This document shows, one piece after another, positions 1 to 7,973 of a stretch of 64,000 nucleotides of DNA; within the stretch, counting starts at the first letter, position 1; each line of letters begins with the position of its first letter. The stretch comes from Rhodospirillaceae bacterium (lineage in GTDB: Bacteria > Pseudomonadota > Alphaproteobacteria > MPNO01 > UBA2964): assembly GCA_002720855.1 (NCBI GenBank), contig PBIN01000014.1, positions 457,619 through 521,618 of the forward strand, written 5' to 3'. A model generated the notes under the pieces. That model did no database searches and was not told the origin of the DNA. It worked only from the letters and a program-made list of their open reading frames with translations. The translations under genes were made by a program, and so were the position numbers.

Positions 1-682
1 CAACCGCGTCCTGTTTGGGTTTCGGACTAAGCAGCCAGCCGAAAATGACAGTCGCCAATACGGCACCGATAAGCTGTGCCGCGATGAAGGCGGGCATGTC
101 GTCGGGGCGAATTCCGGAAAATGTATCTGTGAGACTACGGGCGATCGTTACCGCGGGATTGGCAAATGAGGTCGAGGATGTGAACCAATATGCAGCGGAA
201 ATGTACAATCCAACGGCATAGGGAACGGCTGAGACACGGAATCTGACGCACCCCAAGATAGTCGCTAATAAACCGAAAGTAGCGACGGTCTCGGCAACCC
301 ATTGTGCCGGACCTGTTCGCACTTTGGTGGATGCTTCGACTAATGACATTTCAAACATGACGTGAGCAATGATTGCTCCCGCGACAGCTGCAATGACCTG
401 TACTGCAATAAAGGCGACTGCCAAACTCGGCGCGATCTCTCGTCGCAGGAGAAAAGCGATTGTTACGGCCGGGTTGAAATGCGCGCCTGAGATTGGGCCA
501 AATATCAGGATCAAAACCATCAGAATGGCACCAGTTGCGGCCATGTTGGCGAGCAGAGCGACGCCGGTATTCGAGGGCGAAAGGGTTTCCGCCATGATTC
601 CGGAGCCGACAACAGTGGCGAGCAAAAATGCTGTGCCAAGAAATTCAGCAACCAGTTTTCGGGGTGTGTCAAAATTAGGCAT
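1..682 (-). CDS. Aquaporin/MIP-family channel, AqpS-like (3' end outside window)
   Basis: I translated this partial gene by hand; it starts at the ATG at 682-680 and runs off the left edge, so the C-terminus is missing. The protein is strongly hydrophobic and carries both signature loops of the major intrinsic protein family: HFNPAVTIAFLL near residue 70 and SFANPAVTIARSL near residue 175. It lies 16 bases after arsC in the same direction. In ars operons of this kind (the AqpS system of rhizobia is the known example) the channel lets arsenite made by ArsC flow out of the cell, replacing an ArsB or Acr3 pump. The arsenite role rests on context; the channel family is clear from the two NPA motifs. 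An ordinary water or glycerol channel is the alternative. Confidence 0.9.
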   Translation of the reverse strand, partial: MPNFDTPRKLVAEFLGTAFLLATVVGSGIMAETLSPSNTGVALLANMAATGAILMVLILIFGPISGAHFNPAVTIAFLLRREIAPSLAVAFIAVQVIAAVAGAIIAHVMFEMSLVEASTKVRTGPAQWVAETVATFGLLATILGCVRFRVSAVPYAVGLYISAAYWFTSSTSFANPAVTIARSLTDTFSGIRPDDMPAFIAAQLIGAVLATVIFGWLLSPKPKQDAV

Positions 683-698
683 CGGTTCAATCCATGTT

Positions 699-1217
699 CT
701 ATTTTTCAGCAGACGCCGACGTGTCCTGGCCGATTTCTTCAAGGCGTATTTGTAGTGTGTGCTTATCGAGCGACGAGACTGGCAGATTTACAAAACTGTT
801 GATCCGCTTTTCAATCATTCCATAGACCTTCACGAACAGGGCGTGATGTTCGGCTTCGGATCCATCGAATGCTGCGGGATCAGGAAACGGCCAATGCGCT
901 GTCACTGGCTGCCCGGGCCAGATCGGACAAACTTCGCCAGCGGCGTTATCGCAAACAGTAAAAACGAAATCCATTTCCGGCGCGCCATCAGTGGCGAATT
1001 CGTTCCAGCTCTTGGAGCGAGCATCATCAATCTTGAAGTTTAGGCCGGTTAGAAGTTGGGCGGTAAACGGGTGAATTTGTCCGGATGGTTGACTGCCCGC
1101 GCTGTATGCTTTGAAGCGACCTGCACCAATTCGATTAAGCACAGACTCTGCAATTATGCTGCGCGCGGAATTTCCGGTGCATAGAAACAATACATTGTAT
1201 GTTTTCTCATCGGTCAC
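699..1217 (-). CDS. arsC: Arsenate reductase, low-molecular-weight phosphatase fold
   Basis: The 172-residue cytosolic protein reduces arsenate to arsenite. The phosphatase-type P-loop with the nucleophilic cysteine (LFLCTGNSARS, CX5R) lies near the N-terminus, followed by the FTVCDNAAGEVCPIWPG region typical of alphaproteobacterial ArsC. I chose the GTG at 1217-1215 because it falls one base after the arsR stop and starts the conserved domain directly; a longer reading to 1292 would only add residues overlapping arsR. Order arsR-arsC-aquaporin on one strand points to a single transcript controlled by ArsR. Family assignment is firm. The reductant partner (thioredoxin or glutaredoxin) is not visible. 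Confidence 0.93.
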   Translation of the reverse strand: MTDEKTYNVLFLCTGNSARSIIAESVLNRIGAGRFKAYSAGSQPSGQIHPFTAQLLTGLNFKIDDARSKSWNEFATDGAPEMDFVFTVCDNAAGEVCPIWPGQPVTAHWPFPDPAAFDGSEAEHHALFVKVYGMIEKRINSFVNLPVSSLDKHTLQIRLEEIGQDTSASAEK

Positions 1218-1218
1218 T

Positions 1219-1566
1219 TTAAGCGGCCTTATCCTTCCCCTTTTTCGGAACCGGCGCTCCGGGCAGGCCGCAAACTTCCGGTTGACCGTCACAACAATCC
1301 TCGGTCAGAAATTCGACCAGCTTGCGCATGCCTGAAAAATTTGCGGTGTAAATCAGGGACCGGCTCTGCCGCGTGCAATTGATGAGGCCTGCCGATCTGA
1401 GCTCCTTTAGGTGAAAGGACAATGTAGGTGCCGACAGTCTAAGTTTTGTGGCGATTTGCCCAGCTGCCAACCCATCCGGACCGGCTTTCACAAGGAGACG
1501 AAAAACAAGCAATCTCGTCTCCTGTGCGAGCGATGAAAGCGCTTCTATGGCGTCAATTATTTTCAT
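1219..1566 (-). CDS. arsR: ArsR-family metalloregulatory repressor
   Basis: This 115-residue winged-helix repressor is the first gene of the ars operon. The helix-turn-helix (LSAPTLSFHLKELRSAGLI) lies near residues 45-65. A cysteine cluster at the C-terminus (DCCDGQPEVCG, near residue 100) is a plausible As(III)/Sb(III) sensor, resembling the C-terminal cysteine sites of other alphaproteobacterial ArsR proteins rather than the classic ELCVCDL site in the recognition helix. It would repress its own operon until arsenite binds. The start ATG faces zur across about 115 bases that must hold both promoters. Confidence 0.93.
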   Translation of the reverse strand: MKIIDAIEALSSLAQETRLLVFRLLVKAGPDGLAAGQIATKLRLSAPTLSFHLKELRSAGLINCTRQSRSLIYTANFSGMRKLVEFLTEDCCDGQPEVCGLPGAPVPKKGKDKAA

Positions 1567-1646
1567 AATTATAGAAATATCAAAATAATTTTATGGCAGC
1601 AAGGCGCTTCACTTCGTGAAGGGCTTGCTAGATTGAACCGGATATA

Positions 1647-1661
1647 TGATATAATATAACA
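1647..1661. promoter_or_regulatory. Putative Zur operator upstream of zur-znuCB
   Basis: TGATATAATATAACA is a 7-1-7 inverted repeat with one mismatched pair (TGATATA against TGTTATA). It matches the A/T-rich palindrome TGTTATANTATAACA known for proteobacterial Zur sites. It ends 21 bases before the zur GTG start, where it could block the promoter of zur-znuC-znuB. Direct repression by Zur is inferred from the motif and the neighbouring gene. Confidence 0.6.
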
Positions 1662-1682
1662 CTATGAAACTTGGAGAACGCC

Positions 1683-2189
1683 GTGAAAAAATCATCCGAT
1701 GACCGTCAGGTAATAGCGCCGTTTCATTCCCATGCGCATGATCACGGCCAGTGTGTAGTGGACGCCATTGCAGCCGCCGAAACTTGCTGCGCAAAAGATG
1801 GACTTAGCTTTACGCCATTGCGGCGCCAGGTTCTTGAACTGATTTGGTCTAGTCATGGACCTATCGGTGCTTATGACTTGCTCGAGAAACTTCGTGCCAG
1901 CCGTCGCAATGCCGCCCCTCCCACAGTTTATAGGGCGCTCGATTTTTTGATGGAAAATGGATTGATACATCGCATCGAGTCTTTGAACGCTTATGTAGGG
2001 TGCGGGGATCCGGAACGTCATCACGGCGCACAGTTCCTTATTTGCCGGGATTGTCAGTGCGTTGCTGAACTCGATGACGATGAAATTGGAAAAGCCGTAA
2101 CCCGCCGCGCTAAAGCGCTTGGCTTTAGTATTCATCAACAAACTGTTGAAGTTGTTGGTCAATGCGCCGATTGCGCAGCTAGACTTTAA
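1683..2189 (+). CDS. zur: Fur-family zinc uptake regulator Zur
   Basis: This zinc-responsive repressor of the Fur superfamily has a His-rich N-terminus (HSHAHDHGQC), a winged-helix region around TPLRRQVLELI and PPTVYRALDFL, and a dimerisation domain with two CXXC pairs (CRDC and CADC) that would bind structural zinc, as in E. coli Zur. I chose the GTG at 1683 because GGAG lies six bases upstream; a TTG at 1671 in the same frame overlaps that ribosome site. znuC starts one base after its stop, so regulator and transporter are co-transcribed and probably autoregulated through the operator at 1647-1661. Zur rather than Fur or PerR is indicated by this linkage. Confidence 0.93.
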   Translation: MKKSSDDRQVIAPFHSHAHDHGQCVVDAIAAAETCCAKDGLSFTPLRRQVLELIWSSHGPIGAYDLLEKLRASRRNAAPPTVYRALDFLMENGLIHRIESLNAYVGCGDPERHHGAQFLICRDCQCVAELDDDEIGKAVTRRAKALGFSIHQQTVEVVGQCADCAARL

Positions 2190-2190
2190 T

Positions 2191-2982
2191 ATGCCTGATC
2201 GTTTGCAAACATCACCGCTGATCCGAGCGAAAAATCTCTCCGTAAATAGGGGCGGGCAGCCCGTCGTCGATAAGGTCAATCTTGTTGTCAGACCCGGAGA
2301 GATTGTAACCATCGTCGGGCCCAACGGTGCCGGAAAATCGACTTTGATCCGGGCGCTCTTACGACTGGTTGAATTTGAAGATGGGTTGGTCGAAAGAGAA
2401 CCTGGTGTGGTTATCGGTTATGTTCCGCAAAAGCTCGAAATCGATCTAACTTTGCCGATTGATGTGCAGCGTTTTTTGCGCCTTGGGGCGCAAAGCTCGG
2501 AATCAGATATGAGGCTAGCCCTGGAAGAAGTCGGTGTTGCTTCAACAGTTAAGACCCCGATGCAGGGCCTTTCCGGTGGTGAAATGCGGCGTGTGTTGTT
2601 GGCACGTGCCCTGCTTAGGGATCCCGATCTTCTCGTTCTCGATGAACCTACCGCGGGCGTTGATTTTGTTGGTCAAGCCGAACTTTACGATCTTATTCGT
2701 TCCATTCGTGATCGCAGGGGATGCGGTGTCCTCCTTGTATCCCATAATTTGCATTTGGTTATGGCGGCAACGGATCGGGTCCTGTGTTTGAACCATCACG
2801 TATGTTGTGAAGGTAAGCCCGATGCAGTTAGCCGAAATCCCGCCTATCTCGAATTATTTGGTTCTGAAGCTGTCGCTTCCGCCATGGCCGTCTACACGCA
2901 CCAGCACGATCATGAACATGATTTAACCGGCGCAACGGTCGAACATTTGCACAAAAATCAATCAGGGCATGGCCATGGGTGA
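2191..2982 (+). CDS. znuC: Zinc ABC transporter ATP-binding protein ZnuC
   Basis: This is the ATPase of the zinc importer. Visible motifs are Walker A (GPNGAGKST), the Q-loop region (GYVPQK), the ABC signature (LSGGEMRR) and Walker B (LLVLDEPTAG). The last 30 residues are His-rich (YTHQHDHEHD, GHGHG), which could buffer zinc next to the permease. The ATG at 2191, directly after the zur stop, starts the ABC domain; an upstream extension would only overlap zur. znuB overlaps its 3' end. Confidence 0.94.
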   Translation: MPDRLQTSPLIRAKNLSVNRGGQPVVDKVNLVVRPGEIVTIVGPNGAGKSTLIRALLRLVEFEDGLVEREPGVVIGYVPQKLEIDLTLPIDVQRFLRLGAQSSESDMRLALEEVGVASTVKTPMQGLSGGEMRRVLLARALLRDPDLLVLDEPTAGVDFVGQAELYDLIRSIRDRRGCGVLLVSHNLHLVMAATDRVLCLNHHVCCEGKPDAVSRNPAYLELFGSEAVASAMAVYTHQHDHEHDLTGATVEHLHKNQSGHGHG

Positions 2983-3802
2983 CATTTCGCTTTTAGGCGG
3001 CATCACCCTGGATGGGTTTTTGGTTATGGCATTTGCTGCGGGATTAGGTGTCTCTTTAGTCGCCGGACCATTGGGTTGTTTTGTCGTCTGGCGCCGGATG
3101 TCCTATTTCGGGGCCACCCTATCTCATTCAGGACTTCTTGGTGTCGCAATTGGTTTAATCTTTGGTATTAGCCCCTTAATCGGTGTAGTCGCCATCTGTA
3201 TTGCAATTGCCGCATGTTTATTTGTAATGGAGCGCGACCCGCGATTTTCCGCCGATACCATTCTTGGTATTCTGGCGCACGGTATTCTGGCCGTCGGACT
3301 GGTGGTGATCGCCTTCATGGACAATGTGCGCGTTGACCTTATGGGGTATTTGTTCGGCGATATATTAGCGGTCTCCACGAATGACTTGATTTGGATATTT
3401 GGTGGGGGTGCAAGCTGCCTTTTGTTGTTGGCGCTTATTTGGCGCGGTTTGTTGTCCATGTCAGTTCATGAAGAACTGGCACGTGTTGAAGGAGTCCCCG
3501 TTGGCGCCATGCGGCTAATTTTTATGTTGATGATAGCCTTTGTCATTGCCATCACAATGAAGATCGTCGGCATTATGCTGATCGTATCGATGTTGATTAT
3601 TCCTCCTGCAACGGCACGCCGTTTCGCGCATACGCCGGAACAAATGGCGTTCTATGCGGTGCTGGTTGGTTTCCTATCTGTCGGAGGGGGTTTAACGATA
3701 TCCTCAACGTTGGATACGCCGGCGGGGCCATCGATTGTGGTCGTCTCAATGATCTTATTTTTTGCTACGGCGATGCCAGGTGTTGCACAGCGGCAGTCCT
3801 GA
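2969..3802 (+). CDS. znuB: Zinc ABC transporter permease ZnuB
   Basis: This integral membrane permease of the ABC-3 family (277 residues, about eight hydrophobic segments) shows the family stretches GPLGCFVVWRRMSYFGATLS and IVSMLIIPPATARR. It overlaps the end of znuC by 14 bases, so the two are translationally coupled. A second in-frame ATG six bases downstream could also be the start. It pairs with ZnuC to import zinc. The periplasmic binding protein ZnuA is not in this window and must be supplied from elsewhere. The gene converges on the di-haem peroxidase gene, with only 11 bases between stops. Confidence 0.94.
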   Translation: MAMGDISLLGGITLDGFLVMAFAAGLGVSLVAGPLGCFVVWRRMSYFGATLSHSGLLGVAIGLIFGISPLIGVVAICIAIAACLFVMERDPRFSADTILGILAHGILAVGLVVIAFMDNVRVDLMGYLFGDILAVSTNDLIWIFGGGASCLLLLALIWRGLLSMSVHEELARVEGVPVGAMRLIFMLMIAFVIAITMKIVGIMLIVSMLIIPPATARRFAHTPEQMAFYAVLVGFLSVGGGLTISSTLDTPAGPSIVVVSMILFFATAMPGVAQRQS

Positions 3803-3813
3803 CAGCCAATTCT

Positions 3814-4953
3814 CTATAGCGTTTTTAAGAAGGCCACGAGGTCACTAATTTCTCGTTCCGAGAGGTTGAGGCGCCGCAATAGTCCACTCCCATCAAGGTG
3901 AAGCCGTTCCTCATTGAGCTCTGAATAATGCCGCACGACATCGCGCAATGTCGGAACCGAACCGTCATGCATAAATGGAGCAGTTTTTGAGATATTGCGG
4001 AGCGATGGGACACGGAACTGTCCCCAGCTTTGGTGGGACCGTGCAACATGTTGCGTCGCGATGCCGGGTGCGTTTTTAGGATTGTCGTTGAATTTACCCA
4101 GCAAAGTGTATGGGCTCTTTTTTAGATTCTGAATGCCGCCGTACCGGCCCTTGTCAACGCCACCCGATGCTTTGAAATAACGGACGCCGGCATCGTCAAA
4201 TTCTCCGTTGGTGAAGTTCGGCCCGAGATGGCACAAATTGCATTTGCCTTTTCCAATAAACGTCTTGAGACCGCGTTTCGCCGCCAACGGATAGCGGCCG
4301 ATCTTTTTTAAATTATTGTTTTCGAGGGCGCTACGAAATTCATCGAAGCGTGATGGTGGCGTGACGATCGTCTCCTGAAAGGCGGCGAGAGCCTTCCCCA
4401 GGTTTACTAAAATTTTCTGATTGTCGTCAGATTTCGGGTTTGAATCGAAAACGTTTTTATATCCGCGTGAAAAAGGAACGTCGCTGCGTATACGCTCGGC
4501 AACCAACCCTGCTGTCGCGTTCATTTCCCGCGGGTCAAGAATGGGTCTTATACTTTGTGCCCAGAGATTGTCGGAACTGCCATCCCACCCATACCACCGA
4601 TTGAGGCGTAAATTCGCTAGGGCAATTGCATTCCGGTCAACAGTCGCTATTGCAGAACTGCGTGTCAGCCCATCAGCGTAGGCAAGGTCCGGATTATGGC
4701 ATGTCAGGCAGCTATGCCTTCGTGACCTCGACAAAAACCGGCTACGAAATAACTCACGACCAAAAGTAACGGCGGATTTTTTCCCCGAAACCCGGTTACT
4801 TGGGTCGGGTCGAAATTTTGGTGGCCATGGCCCATGTGATAAAATTGCAGCTTTTTCAATTTCCGTAAAAGAAATGTTGCCGTTCGCAATAGCCGGAGGA
4901 GTTGTTGCAACAAACAACAAGCCAGCGATAGGACCAAATAACAAACGCCGCAT
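3814..4953 (-). CDS. Di-haem cytochrome c peroxidase/MauG-family protein
   Basis: This exported protein of 379 residues has a signal peptide (FGPIAGLLFVATTPPAIA) and two c-type haem sites, CLTCH near residue 80 and CNLCH near residue 240. The segment RVPSLRNISKTAPFMHDGS is the usual C-terminal hallmark of this family. bCcP members remove hydrogen peroxide; MauG-like members oxidise protein side chains. Sequence alone does not decide between them. It is the last of three minus-strand genes, and its ATG overlaps the preceding stop (TAATG), so it is translated together with the small His/Met protein. That tight linkage favours a dedicated substrate or partner. Confidence 0.88.
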   Translation of the reverse strand: MRRLLFGPIAGLLFVATTPPAIANGNISFTEIEKAAILSHGPWPPKFRPDPSNRVSGKKSAVTFGRELFRSRFLSRSRRHSCLTCHNPDLAYADGLTRSSAIATVDRNAIALANLRLNRWYGWDGSSDNLWAQSIRPILDPREMNATAGLVAERIRSDVPFSRGYKNVFDSNPKSDDNQKILVNLGKALAAFQETIVTPPSRFDEFRSALENNNLKKIGRYPLAAKRGLKTFIGKGKCNLCHLGPNFTNGEFDDAGVRYFKASGGVDKGRYGGIQNLKKSPYTLLGKFNDNPKNAPGIATQHVARSHQSWGQFRVPSLRNISKTAPFMHDGSVPTLRDVVRHYSELNEERLHLDGSGLLRRLNLSEREISDLVAFLKTL

Positions 4954-5366
4954 TACTTCAGCGTTACTGTAGTCTGTAAGTGTGTAACTTTATCCCCTTG
5001 GCCAAATTCAAATCGTAATAACCATTTGCCGGCCATGTGCATCATTAGCCCTTTCGCCAAAAATTTCCCCGGTGCGAGGTTCTCAACAGTGGGACGATAG
5101 TTCATTCCATGACCGTGCGTTGGCATTCCGGCGTTGACTTTGAGAAGTTTGGGCAGGGTTGATCCATCAATTGAACAAATAGAAACATGCAGTTTGAAAA
5201 ATTCTCCGACACGGATTTTCTTTGGATCTGTTTGGAACCAAAGTTGAAAAGGATTTCCGACCAACCTTTGGCCGGGAGCGTTCTTTTGGCAGGATTGGCT
5301 CCAGGCATCATCGACGGACGCCATCGCGGCCATACAAATTCCCATGATTAAAACCAGGAAGCGCAT
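4953..5366 (-). CDS. Small exported protein with YtkA/FixH-like beta-sandwich features
   Basis: This 137-residue protein has an N-terminal signal peptide ending near SVDDAWSQ. The mature part contains GMPTHGHGMNYRP followed by GLMMHMAGKWLLRFEF, a His/Met-rich pattern seen in YtkA-like domains, some of which sit near copper proteins. Two cysteines (positions near 26 and 58) could form a disulfide. It lies between the amidohydrolase (3 bases apart) and the di-haem peroxidase (overlapping). A role as metal-binding partner or substrate of the peroxidase is inferred from context; the family assignment is from pattern only. Confidence 0.7.
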   Translation of the reverse strand: MRFLVLIMGICMAAMASVDDAWSQSCQKNAPGQRLVGNPFQLWFQTDPKKIRVGEFFKLHVSICSIDGSTLPKLLKVNAGMPTHGHGMNYRPTVENLAPGKFLAKGLMMHMAGKWLLRFEFGQGDKVTHLQTTVTLK

Positions 5367-5369
5367 AAC

Positions 5370-6212
5370 CTAGTTTTTGACGGATTTTTTCTTAAGTGCC
5401 CAATCGGAAAGGGTAAGGGCATTACGCCACGCTATCTTGGCTGCGAGGTCGTTAGGCAAATCATTGAGCCAACCACGAGACCAGGTCGCATGTTCTATAA
5501 CGTAAAACCACCGCTCCGGTGCAAACGTGTCAGTCCCGATCATGAATCGGTTGGGAAATTCCTCAAAGAGCGCACGCCACGCCTTGTCGACCTTGCCGTC
5601 CATTGCGTGGTCTTCACGAAATGCCAGGTCAGCCCAAAGGTTCCTGTATTTTTTGAGCATGACGCGAATTTCACCGGGGTCAGTAAATCCTGAATGCGCC
5701 CAAAGCACGCGCGCTTCAGGATTCTGTTTAAAAATACCGTGAATTACTGCAGCGTCGGAGTGCGAATGCAAAAATATGCCGTACTTTTTTGCTAAAGAAA
5801 TTACGCTACGCAGGACCTTTGTCTCTACATCGTCACCATAAGCGTGGAATTCGCCAATCCCCGCATATTTATATTTGGCGAGACGGCTTTCCAAAAGCTG
5901 GATAACGGTGTTGTCATGCATCCAGGAGCCGAGCTCGCCACGCTTACGGTAGGGTCGCAATACTGGAACGATGAGATCGGGGGCTTCCTTGTAAAGTAGC
6001 TGGGTGCCTTTATCGCTGCTGCTCGAAACGAAAGCCCGTTTGAGGCCGGTTTTTCGCAAAAGTTCAATTGCTTTGGCTGGCGGGAGTCCCTCCCACGCGT
6101 CATGGCTATAATGAATGTGGGCATCGATAAGCGGACGATCGGCTGTCATTCCGGGAGACGAAAACCCCATAAGAGCCGCTCCGGCGATGTAAACAGCTAT
6201 GATTTTGCGCAT
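5370..6212 (-). CDS. Exported amidohydrolase (amidohydrolase-2, TIM-barrel) family
   Basis: This 280-residue protein has a signal peptide (AVYIAGAALMGFSSPGMTA) and then a metal-dependent hydrolase barrel. The N-terminal HxH site is PLIDAHIHYSHD; further likely ligands are GIGEFHAYGDD, FLHSHSD, WAHSGFTDP and the C-terminal aspartate in MIGTDTFAPERW. Members act as hydrolases or decarboxylases; the substrate cannot be read from sequence. Export is unusual for the family and fits the two exported proteins that follow in the operon. The gene is divergent from ubiD across 129 bases. Confidence 0.85.
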   Translation of the reverse strand: MRKIIAVYIAGAALMGFSSPGMTADRPLIDAHIHYSHDAWEGLPPAKAIELLRKTGLKRAFVSSSSDKGTQLLYKEAPDLIVPVLRPYRKRGELGSWMHDNTVIQLLESRLAKYKYAGIGEFHAYGDDVETKVLRSVISLAKKYGIFLHSHSDAAVIHGIFKQNPEARVLWAHSGFTDPGEIRVMLKKYRNLWADLAFREDHAMDGKVDKAWRALFEEFPNRFMIGTDTFAPERWFYVIEHATWSRGWLNDLPNDLAAKIAWRNALTLSDWALKKKSVKN

Positions 6213-6341
6213 AAAACTTGCCTTTTTAAAAACCAGATTATTGACGAGACAGTATCAGAAGATAATGCCATTTGCCGCATATTACGAATTTGCTGTAATG
6301 ATAACGTATGTATAAGAAGTCCCAGCATTTGGAATCTAAAA

Positions 6342-7742
6342 ATGAATAAAGACCTTAGATCTTTTGTCGGTGAGGCCCGTCAGCTTGGCCCGTCATTTTA
6401 CGCCAACGTCTCCAAGCCGGTAGATCCGGTGTTTGAACCCTGCGTAATTCAGCAAAAACTTGCGGCTGAGAGTCGATACCCGGTCATTCGTTGTGAAAAG
6501 GTCGAAGGATCGGAACTCCCCCTCGTGACAAATCTCTTTGGCAATTATGAGCTTTTGGGCTTGGCGTTGGGTGTTGAACCCAACGAGCCCAAAAGCGCCA
6601 TTCTAAAACGCTTTATTGAGAGAGAGGCCAATCCACTGCCAACGAAAAGCGTAGATCGTAAGGATGCGCCCGTTAAACAGAAGGTCATCAATGAGGACGA
6701 CGTAGATCTATCGAAATTGCCAATCGTCCATCATGCAGAAAAAGACTCCGGAAAATATATTACGGTCGGCGTCCTTGTCGTGCGAGACCCGGATTCGGGA
6801 GTGTTGAATGCCGGTATGTATCGTCATGAGGTTCAGGGCAAGAACCTGCTTGGTTGTATGTTTAATCCTGCGCATCACGGCGGGTATATCTATCGGCGCT
6901 ACAAGGAATTGAACAAACGGATGGAAGCCGTTCTCTTTATCGGCCATCACCCGGCAGCTCTAATAGGTACCCTATGCGAAGGGCCAATGGATTTAAGCGA
7001 ACTCGAAGTGATGGGTGGTTTGCTTGGCGAGTCCCTGGAAGTCGTGGATGCCGAAACAGTAGATATTCCTGTGCCGGCATTTGCCGAGATCGCTATCGAA
7101 GGCTATCTCGATCCCGCAGCCGAGACGAATGACGGCCCCTTTGCAGAATTTACCGGTTACTACGGTCCAGCCAAAGACCCAGTTGGGCTGATGAATGTCA
7201 CCGCAATCACCATGCGGGATGACGCGATTTATCACGACCTTGATCCAGCGCATCAGGAACATAACCTTGCAGGTGCGCTGACTCTGGAAAGCACTGTTTA
7301 TGAAAGTGTCAAACATCTGTGTCCGACGGTAACCGGTGTTTATCTGCCGGTCTCTGGTTCGTGCAGGTTTACGGTCTATGTTTCGATTAAGAAGCGGGTT
7401 CCGGGGGAAGGGAAGTCAGCCGGTATGGCCGCATTGACTGCGAACCCAAATATCAAGATGGTCATCGTCGTTGATGACGATATTGATATTTATGACGAGC
7501 AACGTGTTTTGTGGGCAATAGCGACAACATTTGAAGCCGATAAAGATCTGGCGATGATCCCCAATGCAATGGGTTCGCATCTTAACCCGGCGGCGTACGG
7601 TGAAGTGCGGACGGAGTCAGGCCCGATGAATACAAAAGTTATTATTGATGCCACGCGGCCCGCAACACTCCATTTTGAGGAACCGATTAAACCGCCACAG
7701 GATGCGTGGGACAGGATTAAGTTAGACGACTATCTGGATTAA
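6342..7742 (+). CDS. UbiD-family (prenylated-FMN) decarboxylase, first copy
   Basis: This cytosolic decarboxylase of about 466 residues belongs to the UbiD family, whose members use prenylated FMN to decarboxylate, or carboxylate, aromatic and alpha,beta-unsaturated acids. Supporting segments are NAGMYRHEVQGKNLLG, AVLFIGHHPAALIGT and DGPFAEFTGYYG. At the place where the family usually reads EGPFGE, this copy has DGPFAE, so the first acidic residue is Asp. The second UbiD in this window has the usual form. I chose the ATG at 6342 because the conserved domain begins there and the longer frame to 6102 overlaps the divergent amidohydrolase. No UbiX (cofactor maker) is encoded in the window. Confidence 0.88.
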   Translation: MNKDLRSFVGEARQLGPSFYANVSKPVDPVFEPCVIQQKLAAESRYPVIRCEKVEGSELPLVTNLFGNYELLGLALGVEPNEPKSAILKRFIEREANPLPTKSVDRKDAPVKQKVINEDDVDLSKLPIVHHAEKDSGKYITVGVLVVRDPDSGVLNAGMYRHEVQGKNLLGCMFNPAHHGGYIYRRYKELNKRMEAVLFIGHHPAALIGTLCEGPMDLSELEVMGGLLGESLEVVDAETVDIPVPAFAEIAIEGYLDPAAETNDGPFAEFTGYYGPAKDPVGLMNVTAITMRDDAIYHDLDPAHQEHNLAGALTLESTVYESVKHLCPTVTGVYLPVSGSCRFTVYVSIKKRVPGEGKSAGMAALTANPNIKMVIVVDDDIDIYDEQRVLWAIATTFEADKDLAMIPNAMGSHLNPAAYGEVRTESGPMNTKVIIDATRPATLHFEEPIKPPQDAWDRIKLDDYLD

Positions 7743-7973
7743 CAAAGTCATGTCGCTAAATTTTACAATAATTTGAGACATTAACTATAATTCTGCGGCA
7801 AAAAGGCGGTTTTCTCGTCTTCCTCTGCTGACCATCCCGAAAATTAACTATTAACGACGGCTTAAGGCCTTGGTTTTCCAACCATGGCATGGGCATTGCA
7901 TTGTTCCATTCAGAATTCATGACATTCCGAATTAGGGATGCCGCGCGAAACAGATGAATTGGGAGATTTTGGG

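Noticed and set aside
369-755. Open frame of 128 codons on the plus strand
   Set aside because: Antisense to the aquaporin gene, which carries both NPA motifs.
1692-2324. Open frame of 210 codons on the minus strand
   Set aside because: It is antisense to zur and the start of znuC and shows no family motif.
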